A model generated the notes under the pieces. That model was given only the letters and a program-made list of their open reading frames with translations. It did not search any database and was not told the DNA's origin. From contig CAKPKP010000001.1 in the NCBI GenBank assembly GCA_934167495.1, positions 124,001 through 188,000 on the forward strand: a DNA stretch of 64,000 nt, read 5' to 3'. Below are positions 55,739-64,000 of the stretch, piece by piece (the stretch's first letter is position 1; every line of letters begins with the position of its first letter). Made by a program: the position numbers and the translations under genes. This DNA is from an uncultured Clostridia bacterium (GTDB lineage: Bacteria > Bacillota > Clostridia > TANB77 > CAG-508).

Positions 55739-56314
55739 TTATTCGGCACGATGAAGATTTTCGATTCTCTTTTCAGTGGCACGGATTTCAGCGTTTATGC
55801 TTTCCATAGCAAGCTGAAGATGATCTTTGGCCTCGAAGAGGTTCTCAAGCCTTGCTGTTAACATCTTAGCTTCAAGATTTTCCTCGGAAGAATTATTAGT
55901 AACCGAAATGTTATCTTCAATCTTCTCATTTAAAAGAAAATAATATTCATCAAGTTCGCCCTTGATGAGGATTTTCTTTTCACGCCTGATTCTTTTTGCT
56001 GAGCAGAATTCATGATTGTAAGCAACTTCCGGATGCTTGTAATGCTGCTGAGGATTCTTACGCTTCTGTCTAGCCTTTTTTCTCTGAATTCGCTTTCTTT
56101 CAGCTGTTTTATTGCATTTAGGGAAAAGACTGAAGAAGTCATTTTCATTATAATGTGTTTCAGCCTTAAAAAGTGAAATCCCTGATGAAACATCATCAAA
56201 ATCGTCTTTCGGCGATATAGCCTCTGCATTAGCGAGAAGAACTTCAGGATGCTTGCGAATAATTTCCGCAAAAGTGCTTGGGGTACCTGTGACAATAAGG
56301 GTTGCTTCGCTCAT
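55739..56314 (-). CDS. Hypothetical charged coiled-coil protein, foreign composition
   Basis: 191 residues from ATG 56314, 11-12 bases after AAAGGATGG; an ATG at 56329 lies inside that site. The centre is extremely basic (KRIQRKKARQKRKNPQQHYK), and the C-terminus is a coiled coil (AKMLTARLENLFEAKDHLQL ...). No signal peptide. Codon use (CTC, CGT, AAG, GCC, TTC) and a higher GC than the neighbours resemble the flotillin gene and suggest recent transfer. It is the only minus-strand gene in this part. Function unknown; a nucleic acid or phage-packaging role is conceivable. Confidence 0.55.
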   Translation of the reverse strand: MSEATLIVTGTPSTFAEIIRKHPEVLLANAEAISPKDDFDDVSSGISLFKAETHYNENDFFSLFPKCNKTAERKRIQRKKARQKRKNPQQHYKHPEVAYNHEFCSAKRIRREKKILIKGELDEYYFLLNEKIEDNISVTNNSSEENLEAKMLTARLENLFEAKDHLQLAMESINAEIRATEKRIENLHRAE

Positions 56315-56542
56315 AGTTGATTTTACCATCCTTTTGTATCATATTAGTTAAAAAATAACTATAAATATTATAGCATATATTTTATGTAAAGTCAAAAAGA
56401 AATTAAATTTAATAAAGTATAAAAATAAATAAAAAAATATATTTTTTTACATTTTTTTATTTACATTTACAAAAAAATTATATAAAATAGTACGAGATTG
56501 AAAAATATACGAAAGAGTTTTTTGAAAGAAGGGGTAAAACAA

Positions 56543-57835
56543 ATGAGAATATTAATGCTTTCATGGGAGTATCCACCAAGAGTAGTTGGAGGAATTGCTA
56601 GAGTTGTGCATGATTTATCACAAAGATTAATAAAAGATGGTCATGATGTAACAGTTGTTACATACAGAGATGGTGATGTACCATACTTTGAAAATGATAA
56701 TGGAGTAAAAGTATACAGGGTAGATAACTATATTATAAGTCCAAATAACTTTATAGATTGGATAATGCAATTAAACTTTGCTATGGTAGCAAAGGCAAAT
56801 GAAATAATAGCAAAAGAAGGTCAATTCGACGTTATACACGCACATGACTGGCTTGTAGCTTATGCTACAAAAACTCTAAAAAACTCATACAATACACCAA
56901 TTGTAGCAACAATACATGCTACAGAAGCAGGAAGAAATAGTGGAATAAATGGAGAAGTACAAAGATATATAAATGATACAGAATGGTTATTAACATATGA
57001 AGCATCAGAAGTTATAGTAAATAGCAATTATATGAAAAGTGAATTACAACGTCTTTTTGGATTGCCATTTGAAAAAATTAATGTAGTTCCTAATGGGGTA
57101 AATCTAAATAACTTTAATGGAATTGAAAAAGACTATGATTTCAGAAGACAATACGCAATGGATAATGAAAAGATTATATTGTTCATGGGTAGATTAGTAT
57201 ATGAAAAAGGTGTGCAACATTTAATAGCAGCTATGCCTAAAATATTAAATGGATATCATGATGCAAAACTTATAATAGCAGGAAAAGGCGGAATGTTAGA
57301 TGAACTAAAAGCAGAAGTAGATGCATTAGGCCTTGGAAATAAAGTATATTTTACAGGATATTTAAATTCAAAACAAGTACAAAAAATGTATAAATGCGCA
57401 GATATATCAGTTTTTCCTAGTACATACGAACCATTTGGAATAGTAGCATTAGAAGCAATGCTTGCAGGTACGCCAATAGTTGTATCAGACATAGGTGGAT
57501 TAAATGAAATTGTAGAGCATGGTGTAAATGGTATGAAAAGTTATGCTGGAAATCCAAACTCTCTAGCTGATTCAATTTTAACTTTATTATATGATGGAAA
57601 ATTATGTGATAATGTTGTTAAAAATGCAAAACAAAAAGTAAAAACAGAATATAATTGGACAAAGATTGCTCAAGATACACATTTTACATATCAAAAAGCA
57701 ATTTGTGAAACAATGGCAGAACGTCAAGCAAAACAAATTGCACAAGAAAAAGCAGGAAAAACAAAAAAAGCAAAAAACACAGAAAAAGAGATTACGAACT
57801 TACTATCATTCAAAAAACGTCAAGCTTATGCTTAA
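56543..57835 (+). CDS. GT4 glycosyltransferase, glycogen-synthase-like
   Basis: 430 residues from ATG 56543, eight bases after GAAGGGG. The N-domain starts MRILMLSWEYPPRVVGGIAR with the donor/acceptor GGI loop, then FDVIHAHDWLVAYAT; the C-domain has VPNGVNLNNF, LFMGRLVYEKGVQHLIAA, and the nucleotide-binding FPSTYEPFGIVALEAMLAGT. This GT4 subgroup is often found with GH57 branching enzymes and DUF4912 proteins, as at 1-1.3 kb, so glucan synthesis is likely. The C-terminal ~35 residues are Lys-rich. Confidence 0.85.
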   Translation: MRILMLSWEYPPRVVGGIARVVHDLSQRLIKDGHDVTVVTYRDGDVPYFENDNGVKVYRVDNYIISPNNFIDWIMQLNFAMVAKANEIIAKEGQFDVIHAHDWLVAYATKTLKNSYNTPIVATIHATEAGRNSGINGEVQRYINDTEWLLTYEASEVIVNSNYMKSELQRLFGLPFEKINVVPNGVNLNNFNGIEKDYDFRRQYAMDNEKIILFMGRLVYEKGVQHLIAAMPKILNGYHDAKLIIAGKGGMLDELKAEVDALGLGNKVYFTGYLNSKQVQKMYKCADISVFPSTYEPFGIVALEAMLAGTPIVVSDIGGLNEIVEHGVNGMKSYAGNPNSLADSILTLLYDGKLCDNVVKNAKQKVKTEYNWTKIAQDTHFTYQKAICETMAERQAKQIAQEKAGKTKKAKNTEKEITNLLSFKKRQAYA

Positions 57836-57915
57836 TCAAAAGACAATGGGGCGGAGTTATTAATTTTAATAACGTAGTTATAGCTTAATTTAATAAAATA
57901 GGAGTGAATATTATT

Positions 57916-58248
57916 ATGAATCCATACGATAAATGTCATGAATTAGCAAGAGCTATAAGAGAAAGCAAAGAATATATAGAATATAAAGAAGTAAAAGAAG
58001 AAGTTTCAAAAGTTCCAGATTTAAAATCAAAAATTGATGAATTTGAAAAAATAAGATATGAAGAACAATTATTAGCTTTACAAGGTGAAAAACAAAATGA
58101 AGAAAAAATGAAAAAATTGCAAGAATTATATACTATATTAGCTCAAAACGAAAAGGTTAAAGATTACTTTGATAAAGAAGTTAGATTTAATTTATTAATT
58201 GCAGATATAAATAAAATAATAGGTGAATCAATAAAAGAGGTTCTTTAA
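57916..58248 (+). CDS. YlbF/YmcA family protein
   Basis: 110 residues from ATG 57916, behind AGGAGTG. All helical, with YDKCHELARAIRESKEYIEYK at the start (the YlbF pattern of an early Ala-Arg-Ala-Ile helix), a Glu/Lys-rich middle and FNLLIADINKIIGESIKEVL at the end. In Bacillus, YlbF family members form the Y-complex that acts with RNase Y; the rny gene lies at 63.2 kb. Confidence 0.82.
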   Translation: MNPYDKCHELARAIRESKEYIEYKEVKEEVSKVPDLKSKIDEFEKIRYEEQLLALQGEKQNEEKMKKLQELYTILAQNEKVKDYFDKEVRFNLLIADINKIIGESIKEVL

Positions 58249-58256
58249 AAAATAAA

Positions 58257-58289
58257 AAAGGCGGGAATGCGTGATGCAGACCTGCCTTT
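58257..58289 (+). terminator. Terminator after the YlbF gene
   Basis: AAAGGCGGG pairs with CCTGCCTTT (one G-T pair) around a 15-base loop, then TATTTATTT. Confidence 0.7.
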
Positions 58290-58295
58290 ATTTAT

Positions 58296-58412
58296 TTAAT
58301 AGGAAATTTCTTTGAAATTCCTATTAAATAAATACTTTGTACAGAAATTTGATATATGCAAATTTCACACACAAACAATTAAACGTGGGTTGAACTCTAT
58401 AATTTAAAATAA
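58296..58412 (+). repeat. Structured intergenic repeat, copy 8 (3'-truncated)
   Basis: Hairpin 1 TTAATAGGAAATTTC / GAAATTCCTATTAA, linker AAATACTTTGTACAGAAATT, hairpin 2 GAAATTTGATATATGCAAATTTC (written as GAAATTTG and CAAATTTC arms), then ACACAAACAATTAAACGTGG and GTTGAA; the right arm of hairpin 3 is absent, as in copy 1. The region from 58412 to 58532 otherwise holds only AT-rich sequence. Confidence 0.8.
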
Positions 58413-58532
58413 TGTTATAAATGGTTTGTTTTTTGCATATGAAGAAGTTCGCAAAAATAATTAAAATTAACTTGTCTAATAGAATAAATCGTTATATAAT
58501 AACTATATTAAAATGAAATAGAGGTTAAACTA

Positions 58533-59552
58533 ATGAATTATGAAATGCTTGAAAAAAATATAAACAATGGAAAAATAGCAAGTATATATTTATTGTTTGG
58601 AAAAGAAAAATATTTATTAGAAAATAACGTAAGGAAAATAAAAAAACAATTTCCAGAATTAATATTAGGGATAAATTATGTAGTACTAGATGAAACAGGT
58701 GTAGAAGAAATAATTCCTAATATTCAAACTCCAGCTTTTGGATATGAAAAAAAATTAATAATTGTAAAAAATTCTGGATTATTTAAAAAAGAAGGAAAAC
58801 GTAAAAGCACATCAAATTCTACAATTCAAGATAAAATTGCAAATTATATATCAGAGAATATTGATATGATAAACGAATCTGTAATAATTATATTTATAGA
58901 AGATGAAACTGAAAAAAATACTTTATATGATGTTATAGATAAATTAGGTATAGTTTGTAATTTTGAATATTTAAAACCAGTACAGTTAGAAGAAAATTTA
59001 AAAAGAATATGTAGTATGTATAAAGTAAAAATAGATAGTGATACATTAAGATATTTTGTTCAAAATTGTGGCAATAATATGCAAGATTTAATAAATGAAA
59101 TAAGAAAGCTTATAGAATATGCTGGAGAAGGTGGAACAATAGATAAGCAAATAATAGATAAACTATCTATTAAACAAATGGAAAGTATTATATTTGAGTT
59201 AACAGATAAATTAGGAAATAAAAAGGTTTCAGATGCATTAGTCATATTAGATAACTTAATTTATTCAAGAGAGCCAATTCAAAAAATATTGGTAACTTTA
59301 TATGGACATTTTAAAAAATTATATTTATGCAAATTAGCAATAAATTTAAATAAAGATATAACATATTCATTAAATTTAAAACCAAATCAAACATTTTTAG
59401 TATCAAAATATAGAAATCAATCAAATTACTTTAAACTTTCAGAATTAAGAAAAATTTTACAAGAATTAATAGATTTAGACTATAATTATAAATCTGGAAA
59501 AATTGATATAGATATAGGAATAAGGTCAATATTATGCAACTATTGTAGTTAA
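58533..59552 (+). CDS. holA: DNA polymerase III subunit delta
   Basis: 339 residues. The degenerate AAA+ opening SIYLLFGKEKYLLENNVRKI, the central VIIIFIEDETEKNTLYDVID and the C-terminal collar domain (LIYSREPIQKILVTLYGHFK, KLSELRKILQELIDLDYNYK) match HolA. It loads the sliding clamp. The ribosome binding site GAGGTT is modest. Confidence 0.9.
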   Translation: MNYEMLEKNINNGKIASIYLLFGKEKYLLENNVRKIKKQFPELILGINYVVLDETGVEEIIPNIQTPAFGYEKKLIIVKNSGLFKKEGKRKSTSNSTIQDKIANYISENIDMINESVIIIFIEDETEKNTLYDVIDKLGIVCNFEYLKPVQLEENLKRICSMYKVKIDSDTLRYFVQNCGNNMQDLINEIRKLIEYAGEGGTIDKQIIDKLSIKQMESIIFELTDKLGNKKVSDALVILDNLIYSREPIQKILVTLYGHFKKLYLCKLAINLNKDITYSLNLKPNQTFLVSKYRNQSNYFKLSELRKILQELIDLDYNYKSGKIDIDIGIRSILCNYCS

Positions 59553-59576
59553 AATTTAAGGAGGAATAAATACATT

Positions 59577-61935
59577 ATGAATATTACCAAAGACAATATA
59601 AAAGACAAATTAAATTATTTAGGAATAAATCTAGAAGAAAACGAAGTTCCAGAGTTTTTAAAGAAATATGAACCTGTAAATTTCAATACTTCAAGATTAA
59701 ATAATGATAAAGAGCATAGAATTTTTAAATATGTTCCAATAAATAATATAGAAATATTACTTACTCCAAATCATAGAGGTGATGATATAAGAAAAAAATA
59801 TTCTGAAGCATTACCTTTATCAGAATACCTAATACCAAAAGATGATGAAGAAAATGTAGAACTTTTTGGAACATTTATGAACATGATAAATACTGTAAAA
59901 ATAGAAGAAATAGAGAATGTAGCTAAAGTTCAAAAAGAATTAGAAAAACAAATTCCATTTAAAGTAAGTTATGATAAATGTCATTTATGGCAGATATATT
60001 ATTCTCAAAGCACGGATAAATATTTTATGCTTGTATCTACCAAGGAAAATACATTTGCAGAGTTTTTTTATTTGTTAAAAAAACAAATTGAATATTACAA
60101 AATTAAACCTGCAAAAGTTCCAGAAATATATGTTCCAATAAATTATATTCATTATACAGAAGAATATTTAACAAGATCCGAAATTGCGGATATTGAAAAT
60201 TATATGTGGCTTTTTACTAAGAACTGGTCACTTGTATATGAAGTATTTGATAAGAATGGAAAAATGTCTTCACAAATAGTTGGAGATACATATGTTTATG
60301 AAAAAGCAAAAAGTACTTTTAAAATAAAAATTGAAAACAAAGAAGAAGCAATTAAATTTTATAAACTATTAAAAGCTTTATTTATAATGCAAACAGAGAT
60401 AATGGGAAAATATAGTTTTGAAACTAAGATAGATAATCAAAACAATTTAGAATTTTGGTTTCAAGATCAAAGAATAACATTTGATAATTTATCTGATTTT
60501 ATAAGAGAGCAATACATAAAAACAGAAAAAGAAATAAAAAATCAAAATATAACGGTAGAAACATTATCAAATAAATTAAAATCTTTAAAAGAAGTATCAA
60601 CTCAAAAAGAAAAAGAATATTTAGAAAAGCAAAAAGAAATATCAACATATTTGGAATACAGAAAAACTTTTTTAGGAAAGTTTAAATATTTCTTTAAGGC
60701 TGGAAAAGTAAAAAAAATAAAGTCAAAACAAGTAGAAGAACAGGAAGATATAGAGCAAGATAATAAAAAGATAGATGCTAAACCAATGCAAGTATATATG
60801 GATGATAAAAAATTTCATACAATTGAAGATTTAATAACTATTCATTCTTTATTAGAAAAATCCATAAAATATTCAAAAAATTTGAATCAAGATATACATG
60901 CATTAGAACAAAAAAATGAAAATTTGAATAGAAAAATAGAAAACGCTACTTTATATATAACAGAAATAGATAAACATAAAAAAAGCATATTTGATTTTTG
61001 GAAGTTTGCAAACAAAGACGAACTAAAAGCACTAGAGATGGGAAATAAAGAAGAAAATTCTTCGAATACAAGTCGAAATATTAAGAAAATATTTGATATA
61101 GAAACAGATTTAGAAGAATTAGGTATAAATGTAGATAATCTTCAAAGAAAAAAATTATCTAAAGAAGAAGAAGACAGCATATTTGTTGCTAAAACTAATA
61201 TGTTGTATATTATAAATATGATAAGAAATGGAAATTTTGATAAAGATGCTTTAAGAGTAGCACTGGATACTTTAAAAGAAGAATTTGAAAGCCAAAAGAT
61301 ATTAATTTCTTCAGAAGCTTTTGATATATTCGGAAACATTAATGAAGATAATACAAAAATAAAATATATAGGTAGCAAGAGTCATAGAGAAAATGAAAAA
61401 AATAAATTTAAGATTTTAAATATAAACAAAAAAATTGATGTAATTGATTTTACAGAAAAAATTCAAGAAATAGTAAATTATCTAAATGAGTCATTACTTA
61501 AAATTAATGCATTATATGATATGTCTATATATAAAATGTTGCCAATAAATGAACATTTAAGAGATAAGTCATTTGACGTTTATAATCTTAGCATAGAAAA
61601 TGAATTAGAAGATGCAATGGCTCAAGAAGAAGGCGCGTATAATCTTATAAAAATTAATTTAAAAGAAGGAATGCCACTTGTATATTTTTCAAATATAATT
61701 TTATACGATAATTACAACAAAACACTTCCTGTTCGGAATGGACATTAGTACAAATGTATTAATAGATTGTAATAAGTTTGACTATGAATTAATAAAAAAG
61801 ACTAGGTTTAAAACTAACCAATATTATAAAGGAAAAACAATGATACCAAAAACAAAAGATATATTTGTTTATGAATATAATGTAAAATATAAAGAACAAA
61901 AAAATGAAGGAGAAAATAATGATAAAAAGGAATGA
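59577..61935 (+). CDS. Large conserved-looking protein of unknown function, needs one +1 shift at CGG
   Basis: The first frame gives 723 residues and ends at 61748, but its last four residues follow GTT-CGG-A (C at 61734). Skipping that C continues as GMDISTNVLIDCNKFDYELI and 46 more residues to a stop at 61935, overlapping ispG by 17 bases; total 785 residues. Without the shift, the last 62 residues would be an unexplained open frame exactly abutting. No membrane segments; two coiled-coil regions (~325-360 and ~435-470). The N-terminal part reads like a soluble alpha/beta domain. I do not recognise the family. AAGGAGG precedes ATG 59577. Confidence 0.65.
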
Positions 61936-62989
61936 AACTAGAAAAATTTTAGTGGGTAATGTACAAATAGGTGGAAAAGATGATGTTATTATACAATCAA
62001 TGTGTAATACTAAAACAAAGGATGTAGAATCAACAGTTAAACAAATATTGAACTTAGAAAGTGCTGGTTGTCAAATTGTTAGAGTTGCATGTTTAGATTT
62101 AGAAGATGCAAAAGCAATTAAATTAATTAAAGAAAGAATAAATATTCCAATAGTTGCAGATATACATTTCGATTATAAAATAGCATTAGAAGCTATAAAT
62201 AGCGGAGCCAATAAAATAAGAATAAACCCAGGAAATATAGGAAGTAAAGAAAAGGTTGAGGCTGTAGTTAAAGCTTGCAAAGAAAAAAATATTCCTATAA
62301 GAATAGGAGTAAATGCAGGTTCTTTAGAAAAAGATTTACTTGAAAAATATGGAGGAAGACCTACAGCAGAAGCAATGGTTGAAAGTGCTAAAAGACATAT
62401 ACAAATATTAGAAGATTTAGAGTTTTTTGATATTTGTTTGTCACTTAAAGCATCTAACTTAGATATGTGTATAAAAGCATATGAACAAGCTTCAAATGAA
62501 TTTAAATATCCGTTACATTTAGGTATAACTGAATCTGGAACAGCCTTTAGTGGAACAATAAAATCTAGCATAGGACTAAGTGCTTTATTAAGACAAGGAA
62601 TTGGAGATACAATGAGAGTTTCTTTGTCTGATGACCCAGTAGAAGAAATAAAGGTAGCAAAAGAGATTTTAAAAGATTGTAATTTATATAAAAATCTTCC
62701 TAAATTAGTTTCATGTCCTACTTGTGGAAGAACACAAATAGATTTGATTCCAATAGCAAAAGAAGTAGAAGAATTTCTTCAAACAATAAAAACTGATATT
62801 ACAGTTGCTGTTATGGGATGTGCAGTAAATGGACCAGGAGAAGCCAGAGAAGCAGATATTGGAATTGCAGGAGGCATAAAAGAAGGTTTATTATTCAAAA
62901 AAGGTGAGATTATTAAAAAAGTGCCACAAGATGAAATAATAAGTGTGTTAAAAGAAGAGATAATAAAAATGACATCAGAAGATAAATAA
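61919..62989 (+). CDS. ispG: 4-hydroxy-3-methylbut-2-en-1-yl diphosphate synthase
   Basis: 356 residues from ATG 61919, after AAGGAGAAA; an in-frame ATG at 61904 precedes that site. The TIM-barrel part contains VIIQSMCNTKTKDVESTVKQ and NKIRINPGNIG; the C-terminal cluster domain has CPTCGR and GCAVNGPGEA, giving the three Cys for the 4Fe-4S cluster. It makes HMBPP in the MEP isoprenoid pathway. Translation may be coupled to the preceding gene, but only if that gene is read through the +1 shift. Confidence 0.96.
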   Translation: MIKRNETRKILVGNVQIGGKDDVIIQSMCNTKTKDVESTVKQILNLESAGCQIVRVACLDLEDAKAIKLIKERINIPIVADIHFDYKIALEAINSGANKIRINPGNIGSKEKVEAVVKACKEKNIPIRIGVNAGSLEKDLLEKYGGRPTAEAMVESAKRHIQILEDLEFFDICLSLKASNLDMCIKAYEQASNEFKYPLHLGITESGTAFSGTIKSSIGLSALLRQGIGDTMRVSLSDDPVEEIKVAKEILKDCNLYKNLPKLVSCPTCGRTQIDLIPIAKEVEEFLQTIKTDITVAVMGCAVNGPGEAREADIGIAGGIKEGLLFKKGEIIKKVPQDEIISVLKEEIIKMTSEDK

Positions 62990-63023
62990 TAACTAAAATT
63001 TTGCTAAAATAATATTAAAATAC

Positions 63024-63052
63024 TTGACAGTTTACAATAATAAATATACAAT
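63024..63052 (+). promoter_or_regulatory. Promoter for rny
   Basis: TTGACA at 63024-63029, a 17-base spacer, TACAAT at 63047-63052. The remaining ~170-base leader before rny shows no clear structure to me. Confidence 0.65.
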
Positions 63053-63226
63053 ATAAACGTAAGATTAAATATTATTATAGAGTTAATATACAATAACATT
63101 TTATAGAAAAAAATAAAAATTTTTTCATGAACCTAAAACTAATGGCATTTTTGTCAAAAGTTTAAGTTTATTCTATATATGTATTTATTTGAACATTGAA
63201 AATTAAATAGAAAGAGGTAAATAATT

Positions 63227-64000
63227 ATGGAAATGCAAAATTTAGTAATAATTATCGTAACTCTTTTAATCTCAGCAGCAATTTTTATACCAGTAGGTGT
63301 ATTTATAAGAAAAAAAATTGCTGAATCTAAAATTCAAAGCGCAGAAGCTGAAGCCAAAAGGCTTTTAGAAAATGTAAAAATAGAAGCAGAAAATGCTAGA
63401 AAAGAAGAAATTTTTAAGGCAAAAGAAGAAATGCTAAAAATTAGAAATGAGTTAGATCAAGAGATTAAAGAAAGAAGAGGCGAAGTACAAACACAAGAAA
63501 AGAGAATTATACAAAAAGAAGAAAATCTAGAAAAAAGAGAAGAAAACTTTGAAAAGAAAGAAAGAGAACTAGAAAGAAAATTTGCAGATGTAGAAACAAA
63601 AAATAAACAAATTGAAGAACTTTACCAAAAAGAGATAGAAGAGTTACAAAGAATATCTAATTTAACAGTAGATGAGGCAAAAGAAAAATTATTATCAGAC
63701 TTAGAAAAAGATATTGTTAATGAAAAGGCAGTAATTATTAGAGATTTAGAAGCAAAGGCAAAAGAAGAAGCAGACAAAAATGCAAGAGAAATTATAGGAT
63801 TTGCAATTCAAAAATGTGCAGCAGATCATACATCTGAAACAACAATGTCTGTAGTAGAACTTCCAAACGATGATATGAAAGGTAGAATAATAGGTAGAGA
63901 AGGAAGAAACATAAAAACACTAGAAACTTTAACAGGAATCGATTTAATCATAGACGATACACCAGAAGCCGTTATTATATCAGGATTTGACCCATTAAGA
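63227..64000 (+). CDS. rny: Ribonuclease Y (5' part)
   Basis: 258 codons present; the gene continues past the right edge. An N-terminal membrane anchor (~5-28) is followed by a long Glu/Lys coiled coil (~35-190) and the start of the KH domain (VVELPNDDMKGRIIGREGRN, then LTGIDLIIDDTPEAVIISGF). The HD nuclease domain is beyond the window. RNase Y initiates mRNA decay at the membrane. AAAGAGG precedes ATG 63227. Confidence 0.96.
   Translation, partial: MEMQNLVIIIVTLLISAAIFIPVGVFIRKKIAESKIQSAEAEAKRLLENVKIEAENARKEEIFKAKEEMLKIRNELDQEIKERRGEVQTQEKRIIQKEENLEKREENFEKKERELERKFADVETKNKQIEELYQKEIEELQRISNLTVDEAKEKLLSDLEKDIVNEKAVIIRDLEAKAKEEADKNAREIIGFAIQKCAADHTSETTMSVVELPNDDMKGRIIGREGRNIKTLETLTGIDLIIDDTPEAVIISGFDPLR

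Overview
The window is AT-rich chromosomal DNA with short intergenic gaps, strong AGGAGG-type ribosome binding sites, several TTG starts and near-consensus sigma-A promoters. It carries spoIIIAE, a SigH-type sigma factor, clostridial half-size and sortase families, pta-ackA and the uncharacterised 'GGGtGRT' gene pair. Together these point to a low-GC Clostridia (Firmicutes), most like the uncultivated gut lineages filed as 'Clostridium sp.'. This placement is inferred from gene content only.

Layout. 1-1.3 kb (minus strand): start of a GH57 alpha-glucan branching enzyme and its usual companion, a DUF4912 protein. 1.5-9 kb: trigger factor, clpP, clpX, miaB, mutS. 9-11.3 kb: a half-size TSUP permease, a tiny ORF, a truncated ECF sigma factor with a membrane-anchored partner. 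11.3-15.9 kb: envelope genes (a dockerin-bearing glucosaminidase, a Pro/Thr-rich anchored protein, a DUF5050-type protein) and tRNA-Thr(CGU). 16-23.4 kb: ftsY, FemAB-type transferase, alr, DUF1189 protein, ftsH, an isolated spoIIIAE. 23.5-30.1 kb: pyrB, pta, ackA, rpmF, a polytopic membrane protein, der. 30.2-37.5 kb: a GntR-regulated ABC transporter and a second ABC transporter with a coiled-coil FtsX-type permease. 37.6-40.3 kb: NifU-like plus GGGtGRT proteins, sigH, tRNA-Thr(GGU). 40.3-44.5 kb: accessory stretch with a compositionally foreign flotillin, palindromic repeats, mscL, a decayed pepT and several structured repeats. 44.6-50.9 kb: ychF, a sortase/surface-protein cluster, galE, dipeptidase. 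51-58.2 kb: P-loop/Asp23-like protein, cmk, plsC, typA, O-methyltransferase, a foreign-looking ORF, GT4 glycosyltransferase, YlbF protein. 58.5-64 kb: holA, a large unknown protein, ispG and the start of rny.

The most striking observation concerns the codon CGG. In the genes with native composition I found in-frame CGG at only four places: 9298 and 9374 in the TSUP gene, 46401 on the minus strand in a sortase, and 61734 in the large unknown gene. At all four, skipping the C (reading the next codon as GGN, Gly) restores a full-length protein of the expected family or length. No intact native gene contains an in-frame CGG. The simplest biological reading is an unassigned or missing CGG decoder that acts as a +1 recoding site. 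A systematic sequence error must be excluded. The only in-frame CGG read as ordinary Arg lies in the foreign flotillin gene.

Second, an intergenic repeat family of about 145-150 bp occurs in at least eight full or partial copies. It folds into three consecutive hairpins whose third stem varies in a compensatory way between copies. A separate GC-rich palindrome (GGGGACGGAG type) occurs three times, two of them bracketing the flotillin gene.
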